Shown: positions 8,542 to 18,316, numbered from the stretch's first letter. The stretch: DNA of 64,000 nucleotides from Butyrivibrio sp. LB2008 (GCF_000621565.1 NZ_KK211305.1:218258-282257), one strand, 5' to 3'. The notes: generated by a model from the sequence alone, not told the origin. Numbers and translations are program-made.

Positions 8542-8703
8542 ATGGCAAAGGTAGAAGTACCCCTGACAAAAGAAGTTGATGCTGCTGTTTTGGAAGGGAT
8601 AGTTGAGAGCATCAAGAGTATACAGTATGGCACAATCACAATTACGGTTCACGATGGCAAAGTGACTCAGATTGAGACCAGCCGCAAGCAGAGGTTTAGC
8701 TAG
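8542..8703 (+). CDS. YezD-like small protein (DUF2292)
   Basis: 53 residues from ATG 8542, chosen for the GAGGAGA site 8 bp upstream. It shows the hallmark of the YezD/DUF2292 family: an amphipathic helix (VLEGIVESIKSI), then QYGTITITVHDGKVTQIE and a basic tail. Members are small cytoplasmic proteins of unknown function; from memory they often sit beside sulfur uptake and assimilation genes, which fits here. It begins a likely transcription unit with the NifB-like gene, separated by a small hairpin. Confidence 0.75.
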   Translation: MAKVEVPLTKEVDAAVLEGIVESIKSIQYGTITITVHDGKVTQIETSRKQRFS

Positions 8704-8710
8704 GCTGTGA

Positions 8711-8741
8711 GAACTTGCTGAGATCTTATCGAGGCCGGTTC
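8711..8741 (+). ncRNA. Small conserved hairpin before the NifB-like gene
   Basis: GAACTTGCT-GAGATCTTATCGA-GGCCGGTTC: a hairpin with the loop GAGATCTTATCGA. Hairpins with the same loop pattern but different, still complementary, stems occur at 52222-52252 and 52261-52304. It lies within the transcript between the YezD-like and NifB-like genes. Function unknown. Confidence 0.45.
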
Positions 8742-8777
8742 GAACGTTGGTAGATATTTTTGTAGGAGAAAAAGAGA

Positions 8778-9650
8778 ATGGCTAGAACGTATGAAGAACT
8801 TGAGAAAAACCATCCGTGCTTTGGTGGGTGCAAGTTCAACGCAGGCAGGATCCATCTTCCGGTAAGCCCGGGATGCAATATTGCATGCAGATTCTGTGAC
8901 AGAACGATAAATGACGTTGAACAGCGCCCCGGAGTAACGTCCAAGATAATAACCCCTGATGAAGCGAATACATTTATTGATAAAGCACTTGGCTTTGTTC
9001 CAAATATCAAGGTTGCCGGAATAGCAGGCCCCGGAGATACTTTGGCAACAGACTACGCGTTTGAGACTTTCAAAAAGATCGGTGAGAGTCATCCGGAGCT
9101 TCTTAAGTGCATGAGCACTAACGGACTTCTTCTTTATGAGAGGGCTGATGAGCTCATAAACATCGGAATAGATACGCTCACAGTTACGGTTAACGCGGTA
9201 GATCCTAAGATTGAAGCGAAACTCAATGAGTATATAATCTGGCATGGCGAGAAGATATACGGAGAAGAGGGAGCTAAGATCCTTATCGAGAACCAGCTTA
9301 AGGGAATCAAGAAGGTTGCCGATGCAGGTGTTACGGTCAAGATAAATACAGTTCTCGTACCCGGAATAAACGATGAGCATATAGCTACTATCGCGAAGAC
9401 GGTTAGAGAATTGGGAGCGATAATCTACAACATAATCCCACTCATACCGCAGCATCAGCTTAAAGATATACCAAAGCCCACTTGTGAGCAGATTGAAAAA
9501 GCAAGAAGCGACGCGGAACAGTATATCAAGGTATTCAGACACTGCGCACACTGCAGAGCCGACGCAGTAGGAGTACCGGGTGTTTCGGAGTACAGTAAGC
9601 TCGTATATCAGAGCAGATTAAATGTAAGGAATACTTTTTCACATGGATAA
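8778..9650 (+). CDS. NifB-like radical SAM cofactor synthase
   Basis: 290 residues with the core features of NifB, which fuses two [4Fe-4S] clusters with a carbide into NifB-co, the precursor of nitrogenase cofactors. The SAM-cluster motif is C33-x3-C37-x2-C40 (PGCNIACRFC). Also present are HPCF near residue 14, the IAGPGD motif (~81-86) and the C-terminal pair C256/C259 in HCAHCRADAVG. The usual C-terminal NifX-like extension is absent, but a NifX-like protein is encoded next, overlapping by 8 bp. GGAGAAAAAGAGA precedes ATG 8778. Its presence implies that the NifDK-like protein carries a NifB-derived cluster. Confidence 0.88.
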   Translation: MARTYEELEKNHPCFGGCKFNAGRIHLPVSPGCNIACRFCDRTINDVEQRPGVTSKIITPDEANTFIDKALGFVPNIKVAGIAGPGDTLATDYAFETFKKIGESHPELLKCMSTNGLLLYERADELINIGIDTLTVTVNAVDPKIEAKLNEYIIWHGEKIYGEEGAKILIENQLKGIKKVADAGVTVKINTVLVPGINDEHIATIAKTVRELGAIIYNIIPLIPQHQLKDIPKPTCEQIEKARSDAEQYIKVFRHCAHCRADAVGVPGVSEYSKLVYQSRLNVRNTFSHG

Positions 9651-10017
9651 AGCAGTTTACAGAGTCGCGCTAGCATCTACGGACAACAGGTTTGTGGATC
9701 AGCACTTTGGAAGAGCTGAGAGCTTCCTTATAGTGGATGTGGATGATAACGGCGATTATGAAGAGATTGAACAGCGATTTGTGAATCCCGTTTGTATGGG
9801 AGGACATCACGACGCTGCTGAATTAAAAAGAGGAGTAGACGGAGTTTCCGATTGCAACTTTGTTCTGGCAGCCAGAATTGGAGACGGAGCAAGAGGAGAG
9901 CTTGAAGAGCGCGGTATTGCGGCATTTGAAATGCCCGGGCCTGTTCCGGAAGCGATAAGGAAACTTGACGGATATCTGAAACTACTTCAGGAAATGAATA
10001 GAGTAAAAGGACAGTAA
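9643..10017 (+). CDS. NifX/NafY-like cofactor-binding protein
   Basis: 124 residues of the dinitrogenase iron-molybdenum cofactor biosynthesis family. It has the typical start VALASTDNRFVDQHFGRAESF and an RNase H-like alpha/beta fold with a Cys-Met-His segment (NPVCMGGHHD) that could ligate a cluster. Proteins of this family (NifX, NafY, the NifB C-terminus) carry NifB-co or the mature cofactor between enzymes. The gene overlaps the NifB-like gene, so the two together equal a split full-length NifB. A second, expanded paralogue ends the cluster at 14971. Confidence 0.85.
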   Translation: MDKAVYRVALASTDNRFVDQHFGRAESFLIVDVDDNGDYEEIEQRFVNPVCMGGHHDAAELKRGVDGVSDCNFVLAARIGDGARGELEERGIAAFEMPGPVPEAIRKLDGYLKLLQEMNRVKGQ

Positions 10018-10022
10018 TGAAG

Positions 10023-10043
10023 CTGACCGGACAACCGGAGGTT
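10023..10043 (+). repeat. 21-bp sequence shared with 24503-24523
   Basis: CTGACCGGACAACCGGAGGTT follows the NifX-like stop codon and recurs identically at 24503. Both copies can form small CCGG/CCGG or AACC/GGTT hairpins. The rest of the 134-bp gap before the NifH-like gene contains a GCGCTTTTTTGCGC hairpin and an AT-rich stretch. Role unknown. Confidence 0.5.
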
Positions 10044-10136
10044 TTGTGAATGTAACTATCAGAGTTATTTTCGCATGCCTTTTTTATTTGCGCTTTTTTG
10101 CGCAAGCGAAATTCTAAAAAATAAATCAATAGTTAA

Positions 10137-11000
<864 letters not shown>

Positions 11001-11038
11001 TCGTTATTAAGAAGATGCACAATTAAGGAGGACAGGGT

Positions 11039-12034
11039 ATGTCAAACGTATATAAATCAATTACAGAACTTGTAGGGAAAACACCACTTCTTGAGCTTTC
11101 GGGATTTGAGAAGCATCACGACCTCAAGGCAACCGTTATCGGAAAACTTGAGTATTTTAACCCAAACCAGAGCGTAAAGGACAGAATTGCCCTTTCAATG
11201 ATAGAAGATGCCGAGAAGAGCGGAAGACTTAAGCCCGGTGATACAGTTGTTGAGACAACAAGCGGAAATACAGGTATCGGACTTGCTGCGATCGCGGCGG
11301 CAAAGGGATATCCTTTCAGAGTTTATATCCAGGATCAGGTTAGTAAAGAGAGATTCCAGGTAATCCAGGCATTTGGCGGAAAGACAATTAAGCTCGGAGA
11401 TGAACCTGTTATCGCAAAAGTTCTTAATGAGACAGGCGGCGACTTCGTTGCTGCTATCAAGGCACTCAAGGAAGATGTTCTTGATAAGGAAGATCATGTT
11501 GTTTTCCTCGATCAGTGTTCAAATCCCGCAAACCCTGCGGTACACAAGAGAACAACAGGCCCCGAGATCTGGGAGGATACAGACGGTGAGGTAGATATTC
11601 TTGTTGCCTGTGTAGGAACAGGCGGAACAATCTCAGGAACAGGTGCTTACCTCAAGGAAAAGAATCCTAACGTAAAGGTAGTCGGTGTTCAGCCGGGACC
11701 TAATTCACTTCCTGACAAGGATAAGAATCAGCCTGAAGAAGAAATCACGGGAGTACATCCTTTTGAAGGTGTTGCTGAAAATCTCATTCCTTCAACACTC
11801 GACAGAAAGATTTATGACGAATATATCGAAGTTGAGGCTCTTGAAGCTTTTGAAGCTGCAAGAGAGGTTGCGGCAAACGACGGTATCCTTATCGGTACAT
11901 CATCGGGAGCGGCTCTTTATGCAGCAAAGAAGCTTGCACAGAGACCTGAGAATGCAGGAAAGAAGATAGTTGCTATATTCCCTGATACAGGACTCAGATA
12001 TCTTTCAACCAACCTTTTTGCACCACAAGAATAA
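11039..12034 (+). CDS. Second cysteine synthase-like enzyme inside the nif-like operon
   Basis: 331 residues from ATG 11039 with a perfect AAGGAGG. It is a CysK-family PLP enzyme with PLP lysine K47 (NQSVKDR), [21 protein letters not shown] and GTSSGAAL. Against the first CysK (4863) it has an insertion around residues 105-130 and a longer loop near 215-230 (PDKDKNQPEEE), so it may prefer another acceptor or thiol. It lies 38 bp after the NifH-like gene and 27 bp before the NifD-like gene, strongly suggesting that the nitrogenase-like enzyme releases sulfide or a thiol that this enzyme traps. Confidence 0.92.
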   Translation: MSNVYKSITELVGKTPLLELSGFEKHHDLKATVIGKLEYFNPNQSVKDRIALSMIEDAEKSGRLKPGDTVVETTSGNTGIGLAAIAAAKGYPFRVYIQDQVSKERFQVIQAFGGKTIKLGDEPVIAKVLNETGGDFVAAIKALKEDVLDKEDHVVFLDQCSNPANPAVHKRTTGPEIWEDTDGEVDILVACVGTGGTISGTGAYLKEKNPNVKVVGVQPGPNSLPDKDKNQPEEEITGVHPFEGVAENLIPSTLDRKIYDEYIEVEALEAFEAAREVAANDGILIGTSSGAALYAAKKLAQRPENAGKKIVAIFPDTGLRYLSTNLFAPQE

Positions 12035-12060
12035 GAAAAAAGTAGGAGATAAAAGATAAC

Positions 12061-13536
12061 ATGGCAACAAATTTAAATAATTCCAATGTAGCTACAAGAG
12101 AGAACCGAATCGGATCTATCACAGGCTACATCGGTTCACTCAAAGATCTTGCAAGTCAGAGTGAGTGCGGTACTTTGAAAGGCTGTTCAAGATGTTTTTC
12201 ACAGTCAAGTTCATGCCTTTCAAGCTGTGCACTCGGTCAGCTCTCTGCTATAAGAGATATTGCTATTATTCACCACGGCCCTGCGGGATGTTCCGTTGCG
12301 GCAGCAGGCACATATTACCTTGATAAGGTTATGGCCAAAAAACGTGGTGTAACAAATAACACTGTTTATGTCGGAACCGATATGAACGAGAATGATACAA
12401 TATTTGGCTCTACATCTACGCTTCGCAACATCATCGTTGAAGTAAACAAAAGATATAGCCCAAAGGCAATTTTTGTTTCAAGTTCCTGTGCAACAGGTAT
12501 CATCGGTGAGGATATCGACAGTATCGTCGATGAGTTAAAAGAAGAAATCGATGTGCCTATCGTTGCGGTTCACTGCGAAGGATTCAAGTCAAGAATCTGG
12601 GCTACAGGTTTTGATATCGCAGATCACGCGGTACTTCAGTCAATTGTTCAGCCTCCGAGAGAAGGCGTAAAGAGCAACAAGATCAACTTCAAGAATTTCT
12701 ATGAGAGTGCAAGACCTGAAATCATCGAGATGTTCAAGAACTTTGATCTCGAGCCTACATTCCTTTACTGTAACTCAACTGTTGAAGAGCTTTCACATAT
12801 TTCGGAAGCTGTTGCCACAACATGTATCTGCGGAACACTCGGAAACTACTTAGGAAACGTTCTTGAAGAAAAGTATGGTGTTCCTTACGTAAGAAGTATC
12901 AACCAGTGCGGTATCGTCGGATTTGAGGCATGGCTTCGCGAGATCGGTAAAGTTACTGGAAGAAGCGACAAGATTGAGAAGTATATTGAAGAGCAGCGTG
13001 CAATCTACCTTCCGAAAATTGAAGAAGTTAAAAAAGAGCTCAAAGGACTCAGAGCAGTACTCGGCATGGGACCCGGTTATACTTTCGAAGTATCACGTGT
13101 CCTGAATGAACTCGGAATTGAGGTTGTTTGGGCACTTGCATGGCACTATGACAAGAAATATGAGAACGGAGACGTTCCGCCTTCAATGAAATATCTTTTG
13201 GATAATAACATTGATTTCGAAGCAAGTGTTGCCGATCAGCAGAATTTCGAGGTTATGAATATCCTCAACAAATATCAGCCCGATCTGTATCTTTCAAGAC
13301 ATCCGGGTTCGACCGTTTGGGCTATCAAGAACGGAACACCTTCTGTGTATGTTGCCGATGAGTATATGATTTTCGGTTACAAGCACACTCTGGAATTTGC
13401 ATATTCCATACTCGATAGCATCAAGAACAGAAGCTTTGAAAAGAACCTCGCAAAGAGAACAAAGCTTCCTTACACGGATTGGTGGTACAAGCAGAACGTA
13501 GGAGCTTTCCTTGTGCAGGAAAAGGACAAAAAATGA
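12061..13536 (+). CDS. NifD-like nitrogenase component 1 alpha subunit
   Basis: 491 residues, the length of NifD. P-cluster-type cysteines C52, C77 (HGPAGCS) and C143 (SSCATGIIGEDI) have the spacing of Azotobacter C62, C88 and C154. C257 (TCICGTLGNYL...EEKYGVP) aligns with the cofactor ligand C275. By eye, Q191, H195 and the homocitrate-side ligand H442 of nitrogenase become W180, F184 and A432. An active site of that kind is unlikely to reduce N2. An extra Cys-rich segment near the N-terminus (C36, C42, C45, C56) is unusual. It belongs to the nitrogenase-like superfamily beside NifK-like; substrate unknown, with organosulfur favoured by context. Confidence 0.85.
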   Translation: MATNLNNSNVATRENRIGSITGYIGSLKDLASQSECGTLKGCSRCFSQSSSCLSSCALGQLSAIRDIAIIHHGPAGCSVAAAGTYYLDKVMAKKRGVTNNTVYVGTDMNENDTIFGSTSTLRNIIVEVNKRYSPKAIFVSSSCATGIIGEDIDSIVDELKEEIDVPIVAVHCEGFKSRIWATGFDIADHAVLQSIVQPPREGVKSNKINFKNFYESARPEIIEMFKNFDLEPTFLYCNSTVEELSHISEAVATTCICGTLGNYLGNVLEEKYGVPYVRSINQCGIVGFEAWLREIGKVTGRSDKIEKYIEEQRAIYLPKIEEVKKELKGLRAVLGMGPGYTFEVSRVLNELGIEVVWALAWHYDKKYENGDVPPSMKYLLDNNIDFEASVADQQNFEVMNILNKYQPDLYLSRHPGSTVWAIKNGTPSVYVADEYMIFGYKHTLEFAYSILDSIKNRSFEKNLAKRTKLPYTDWWYKQNVGAFLVQEKDKK

Positions 13537-13555
13537 TTCACGGAGGCTGATATAA

Positions 13556-14854
13556 ATGGCAAAGTTACTTGATAAACAAAGATATAAGTGTGCACTTGGC
13601 GCGATGCAGACAGTGCAGGCAATAGAGAGAGCCATTCCGATCCTTCATTCGGGTCCGGGATGTGCGCAGAAGCTTTCTGACGGAAACGGAAGCAGCGGAT
13701 ACTTTTCACCAAATATTTTTCCCTGTACCAGTATCAATGAAAAAGACGTTGTATTCGGCGGTGTAAAAAAGCTTCATTCAACGATCGAGAATTCGCTCAA
13801 GGTTATCGATGCTGACCTCTATGTGGTTCTCACAGGCTGTATTCCTGAGATTGTAGGCGATGATTCGGGTGAAGTCGTATCTGAATTTGCAGATGCGGAT
13901 AAGCCTGTAATCTATGCTCCCACAGCGGGATTTAAGGGAAATAACTACAGAGGACACGAGCAGATAATCGATGCGATCATAGATCAGTATGTAAAAAAGA
14001 CTGACAAGAAGGAGAAGGGACTTGTAAATATTTGGGCCGACGTTCCTTATCAGGATCTTTACTGGCTCGGAAACTTAAGAGAGCTTGAGAAGCTGTTAAA
14101 AGAGATCGGGCTTACACCAAACACTATCTTCGGATATCAGAGAGGAATCAAGAACATAGACAAGATCGCTTCGGCGGAGCTTAACCTTCTTATTTCGCCC
14201 TGGGTTTCTGTTAAGAACGTAAAGAAGATGGAGAAAAAGCTCGGTATTCCTTATCTTCACTACAGCACACTTCCAATCGGAGCTTTCGAGACAAGTAAGT
14301 TCCTTAGGGAAGTCGGAAAGTTCGCGGGAATTGATGAGAAGAAGGTTGAGGATGTAATAACAGAGCATGAAAATTATTACTACTACCTCATCGAGAGATT
14401 TGCGGATCTTTTCCTTGAGAACCGTGTAATCAACAAGCAGTTCTCTGTTGTAGCGGATGCTCAGTACGCTCTCGGAATTACCAAGTTCCTTACAAACGAT
14501 CTCGGACTTGTTCCCGCAAAGCAGTTCATCACCGATGATACGCCGAAGGAATACAGGGAAGCAATTACCGAAGAATTCAAGAAGCTCAACTACGGACTTG
14601 AAGCTGAGGTTGTATTTGAGACAGACAGCTACAAGGTTCATGAGCAGATAAAGAGTCATGACTATCACGGATATCCGCTGGTTCTCGGTGGTTACTATGA
14701 CAAAGAAGTGACGGAAGACTTAAAGGGTAACTTCCTCAACATCTCATGGCCCGTTAAGGACAAAATCGTTCTTAATGATGCAATTGTAGGCTACGAGGGC
14801 GGAATCAGACTTATTGAGGATATCTACACGGTAGCTTCACAGAGATTCAACTAA
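13556..14854 (+). CDS. NifK-like nitrogenase component 1 beta subunit
   Basis: 432 residues, shorter than NifK (about 520) because the N-terminal extension is missing. It starts directly with the P-cluster motif. C12 (YKCALGA), C36 (HSGPGC) and C95 (LTGCIPEIVGDD) keep the 24- and 59-residue spacing of C70, C95 and C153 of Azotobacter NifK. This supports a P-cluster-like [4Fe-4S] or [8Fe-7S] site between the two subunits. It begins 19 bp after the NifD-like gene with GGAGG upstream. NifE and NifN scaffold genes are absent from the window, so the active cofactor may be NifB-co-like rather than FeMo-co. Confidence 0.85.
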   Translation: MAKLLDKQRYKCALGAMQTVQAIERAIPILHSGPGCAQKLSDGNGSSGYFSPNIFPCTSINEKDVVFGGVKKLHSTIENSLKVIDADLYVVLTGCIPEIVGDDSGEVVSEFADADKPVIYAPTAGFKGNNYRGHEQIIDAIIDQYVKKTDKKEKGLVNIWADVPYQDLYWLGNLRELEKLLKEIGLTPNTIFGYQRGIKNIDKIASAELNLLISPWVSVKNVKKMEKKLGIPYLHYSTLPIGAFETSKFLREVGKFAGIDEKKVEDVITEHENYYYYLIERFADLFLENRVINKQFSVVADAQYALGITKFLTNDLGLVPAKQFITDDTPKEYREAITEEFKKLNYGLEAEVVFETDSYKVHEQIKSHDYHGYPLVLGGYYDKEVTEDLKGNFLNISWPVKDKIVLNDAIVGYEGGIRLIEDIYTVASQRFN

Positions 14855-14970
14855 AGAAATATTGATCCGGTCAATGTTTCTCCAATAAATAATCACAGCG
14901 ACAACACAGCTTTTGATCTAACTAATCTGCCTAAAGTTCGTGTTTATAAATACTAAGAAGGAAAAAAGCG

Positions 14971-15558
14971 ATGTCATATTTGATTGCTGTCGCAACATCA
15001 GATGCCAAGGTCGTTGACCTTGGCTTTGGTGCTGCTAAAGGGTTCCATATCTACGAGGTGGAAGGAACAAGTTATAAAGAAAAAGAATACAGAGAGTTTG
15101 CGGAAGATGTGATAAATTCCCGCGCAGGAGCAGGGAATGAAAAAGAAGGTGAAGATACTGCAGCGCAGATAAGTAAATGCGCAGGATCGCAAGGTTTTTG
15201 CGGCGGACTAGCATCCGGCTATGGCGATTCGAGCGGTTGCAACGCACAGACTTCCGAATGCGGTGACACGAGCAATTGTGGAAGGCCGAGTGGAGGTTGC
15301 GGCGATGGCTCACAAGGCGGCTGCGGCGCCGGTTCACAGAGTGGCTGCGGTGGAAGTGATGGGGCTCTCAAGAAAGTTGAGCTCATCGCAGATTGTCGAA
15401 GCCTTGTCTGCAAGAAAATCGGTTTTCAGGCTCAGAAGCAGCTTGAAAAGAAGGCTATCGCAGGATTTGATGTAGATTGCAGTGTCGATGAAGCTCTCAC
15501 CAAGATTGCAACGTATTTTGATAAGATTGATAATCACGTAAGCCTCAGAAGAGGATGA
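14971..15558 (+). CDS. NifX-like protein with Cys/Gly-rich insert
   Basis: 195 residues. The N-terminal (1-50) and C-terminal (133-190) parts form a NifX/NafY-type cofactor-carrier domain (AVATSDAKVVDLGFGAAKGF; then LIADCRSLVCKKIGFQAQ). Between them is an insert of about 65 residues dominated by Gly, Ser and Cys, with ten or so cysteines in CGG, CGDG and CGAG contexts. Such a segment could bind metal or a large Fe-S cluster. AGAAGGAAAAAAG precedes ATG 14971; 116 bp separate it from the NifK-like gene. It is the last gene before the right-hand repeat array. Role in cofactor storage or insertion is inference. Confidence 0.75.
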   Translation: MSYLIAVATSDAKVVDLGFGAAKGFHIYEVEGTSYKEKEYREFAEDVINSRAGAGNEKEGEDTAAQISKCAGSQGFCGGLASGYGDSSGCNAQTSECGDTSNCGRPSGGCGDGSQGGCGAGSQSGCGGSDGALKKVELIADCRSLVCKKIGFQAQKQLEKKAIAGFDVDCSVDEALTKIATYFDKIDNHVSLRRG

Positions 15559-15580
15559 TTGACGGATAAGTGAGTTTAGG

Positions 15581-15950
15581 AGTCAATTTACTGGCACAGA
15601 ATCCCGGAAAGCAGTTTGTACACGTAGAGGTGAGTGAATTTAGGAGCGGCTCTACGGGCATAGAATTCGGAAATTGATTTGTACACGTAGAAACAAGTTC
15701 ATGTGAGATGGATTTTACGGGCGTAGAATTCGGAAATTGATTCACACACGTAGAAACAGATGAATGTGAGATGGTTTTTACGGGCATAGAATTCCGGAAG
15801 TTGGTTTATACCCGTAGAACTAAGCAAATGAGAGATTAATTTTATGGGTTATAAAGTTTGCAATTGAATTTGAGTAACGTAGGGGAAAATCAAAAAGAGT
15901 CTATTGGGATTATAGAGCTGTATCTCCGAGGGTGAAAATACAGCTCAAAT
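15581..15950. repeat. Tandem ~63-bp hairpin repeat array, right copy
   Basis: Four units with the CACGTAGA or CCCGTAGA core at 15621, 15684, 15747 and 15811 (63-64 bp apart), each followed by TTTACGGGCATAGAATTC. The tail (TGAGTAACGTAGGGG, about 15871-15885, then a hairpin AGAGCTGTATC) matches the tail of the array at 1-230. The two arrays are direct repeats about 15.6 kb apart and bracket the nitrogenase-like block. This fills the 450-bp gap; no gene is supported. Confidence 0.8.
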
Positions 15951-16012
15951 GGTATGTGCAAGACTAACTTTTACATTGCCTTATTTTTGACCTAAAATAG
16001 CGAAAGTGAAGA

Positions 16013-17074
16013 TTACTTTTTTCCCATTCGATTTGCGATATCGTGAACATATTCAGAAAATTCCTCGGATCTTGATTCAAGAAGTCCGTGTGTGGCATTT
16101 TTCATAACGTACATTTTCTTATCGGGAGCATTTACCTTTTCAAAGTACTCACAAGCCATATCGTAATTAGTCTGGTAATCCATGTCGCCGTTTATATTGT
16201 AATACGGCACTTTGTAGTCATATTTTCCGCTAAGCGAGCACTCATAAAGCCCATGTGCAAAAAAAGATAGATATGGATTCATCGAGATTGCAATATTTTT
16301 TACATAGCCGATATAGTCTTTTACCATGTAATTTGGATTAAAAAGAATCGTCGCAACTATATTGTAATCTCGACCATCTTTCATCATCCCATAACCGTAC
16401 CTGTCCATTATTTTACTTCTGGCGGCCATGGATTCAAGACTATCCGAGTTTTCAGGCGACCATTTTTCAAGAAGTGCCTCTCCTTGCGCATCACCATTCG
16501 TCCACTCTTTTGCCGCAGCATAGAGTCTAGCTTCATTCTCATAGATGTCTATACATTGTCCTGTTCCGATAAAAGCGTCGTAGTACTGCGGATATTCCAA
16601 TGACAGATTTGCGCCAAACATAGATCCCCATGAATGCCCAAGCAAAGTTATTTTTTCTTTTCCCATATAAGATAAAAGAAACTCAGTCATTGCTTTGCCG
16701 TCAGCCATCATAATATCCTTGGTTATCTTATCCGAAATGTTTTTCTTATCAAAGCTCTTTCCTACATTCCTCTGATCCCACGTAACGACAGTATATACGT
16801 CGCTCCACTTTCGGGTAAAAGAATAATCCACGGGACTTGTCGCAGATCCCGGCCCTCCGTGCAGATACAAAAGAACGGGATTGTTTATGTCTTGTCCATA
16901 AATGTTTATCCATTGACTGTTTCCGTTTATATCAACGTAAAAAGATTCATTTATCCCGCCTTTCGGTGTTATCTTATTTATTCCCATTCCGACAGATCTG
17001 ACAACAGCTAAGATTATTATCATCGTTGCCAAAACCATCAAAACTGTCTTTATAATTTTTAGTGCTGTTTTCAT
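16013..17074 (-). CDS. Membrane-anchored alpha/beta hydrolase (proline iminopeptidase-like)
   Basis: 353 residues from ATG 17074, which overlaps the regulator's TAA by one base (TAATG) and has GGGAG inside the regulator's end. An N-terminal hydrophobic anchor (about 5-27) precedes an alpha/beta-hydrolase domain with the oxyanion motif LHGGPGSATS, WDQRNVGKS, nucleophile elbow LLGHSWGSM and a C-terminal His (NATHGLLES). These are the marks of the prolyl iminopeptidase branch. It is the counterpart of the hydrolase at 3835, though of a different subfamily, and pairs with the same kind of regulator. Substrate unknown; a small peptide is plausible. Confidence 0.85.
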   Translation of the reverse strand: MKTALKIIKTVLMVLATMIIILAVVRSVGMGINKITPKGGINESFYVDINGNSQWINIYGQDINNPVLLYLHGGPGSATSPVDYSFTRKWSDVYTVVTWDQRNVGKSFDKKNISDKITKDIMMADGKAMTEFLLSYMGKEKITLLGHSWGSMFGANLSLEYPQYYDAFIGTGQCIDIYENEARLYAAAKEWTNGDAQGEALLEKWSPENSDSLESMAARSKIMDRYGYGMMKDGRDYNIVATILFNPNYMVKDYIGYVKNIAISMNPYLSFFAHGLYECSLSGKYDYKVPYYNINGDMDYQTNYDMACEYFEKVNAPDKKMYVMKNATHGLLESRSEEFSEYVHDIANRMGKK

Positions 17075-18174
17075 TATGCTTTCTCCCAACAATCGATTAT
17101 TTTATTAAGTGTTTTTTTATCGACACCGGCCATTTTTACGATCTGTTTGCTAAGTACCGTGCTTATTCCGGAAACTGCCTTTTCTCCAATGCTATCGATG
17201 GTATAAAAATGCTCTTTGTCCGCATGATAGAATTTAAGATGCTTTGCTACGTCATTTGATCCTTTCTTGTCAAAATTCACCGCAAGCTTTTTTCCCTCGG
17301 AAATAAACTTTTTCATTCCGGCTTCATCTTTGATACATGCACAAAAATACGCTTTTATCACATAATAAAAAGCTACATACTTACTAAAACATCCAATCTC
17401 ATCTTTGGAGAATTTTTGGATTACATCAATCATCGTATCCGTCAGACATATTGATTCTTCGAGGTTTTTCTTTTTGCCCGTACTTGCAAGGGCCATTATC
17501 ATGTACACCGACGAGTCTATTAATTCTGCGAGATGATTTATTATGCCTGATGTGCTATAGTTAAGCGCCTGATCCGGCTCCTCATTCTGCAGATATATAA
17601 GTGCAAGGACAGTATCGTTTATTCCTCCGAAGTTTATCTCCTTAAGACGTTCAAGCGCCGCCTTTTCATCAATGATCAGGTAATTGTATGCAATGTTGCT
17701 CCTTATAACATAATCATTTATGTCCGGGTTCTTGTTCTGCGAAAGGTATTCAAGTGATTTAGTAAAAAGATCTATTGCCATCCTTGCATCATTCTTATCT
17801 TGATTCTCAAGGGCTTTCACATGATAGATCATCGCTGATGAAAATATTACAGAAAAATCATGTGGATATCTGTTAATGGCATCACGTGATATAACTTCCG
17901 CTTCCTCAAATTTGTGATTGGAAACAAGGGAGTCAATGTTTGCAACAATGTCCTCCACTTTCCTGGATATCATGTTATATCCCAGAAGAACATCAACCGA
18001 AACATCAAAAAAGCCTGCAAGTGTTGTAAGCATCACAATATCAGGAGTATTGTTGCCGTTTTCCCACTTGGACACCGCGCCGACCGTAACGCCCAGCATC
18101 TCTGCCAATTTTTCCTGTGTCAGGTTTTTCTCTTTTCTGAATTTCTTTATATTTTCATGCAGTTTTAATTTCAT
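17074..18174 (-). CDS. XRE-type HTH regulator, paralogue of 2738
   Basis: 366 residues from ATG 18174, preceded by AAAGGAA; a start 63 bp upstream is less likely. The HTH (LTQEKLAEMLGVTVGAVSKW) and helical repeat region closely match the regulator at 2738-3838 over the whole length, including the end (KKTLNKIIDCWEKA). It is translationally coupled to an alpha/beta hydrolase exactly as the other copy is. The two pairs sit in opposite orientation on either side of the nitrogenase-like block, suggesting an old duplication. Signal and targets unknown. Confidence 0.85.
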   Translation of the reverse strand: MKLKLHENIKKFRKEKNLTQEKLAEMLGVTVGAVSKWENGNNTPDIVMLTTLAGFFDVSVDVLLGYNMISRKVEDIVANIDSLVSNHKFEEAEVISRDAINRYPHDFSVIFSSAMIYHVKALENQDKNDARMAIDLFTKSLEYLSQNKNPDINDYVIRSNIAYNYLIIDEKAALERLKEINFGGINDTVLALIYLQNEEPDQALNYSTSGIINHLAELIDSSVYMIMALASTGKKKNLEESICLTDTMIDVIQKFSKDEIGCFSKYVAFYYVIKAYFCACIKDEAGMKKFISEGKKLAVNFDKKGSNDVAKHLKFYHADKEHFYTIDSIGEKAVSGISTVLSKQIVKMAGVDKKTLNKIIDCWEKA

Positions 18175-18316
18175 CTGTCGTTCCTTTCTGCATTGGTTAT
18201 ATTTTATTGTGAATCCAAAAGAATTATAATATATCATTTGTACAATCCGGACACTTTATTTTTTCCATATTGGAAAATCTATGAAAATTCACGCTATGTG
18301 ACAGCAGCGCTTGGAA

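Noticed and set aside
8700..9551. A 283-codon minus-strand frame opposite the NifB-like gene
   Set aside because: It is a shadow of the NifB-like coding sequence; the predicted protein has no family features and no start signal.
15545..15787. A minus-strand frame with three 21-residue repeats (STCTNQFPNS-like)
   Set aside because: It arises from the 63-bp hairpin repeat, whose period happens to be a multiple of three. No ribosome site exists, and the related left array with 64-bp units does not keep the frame.
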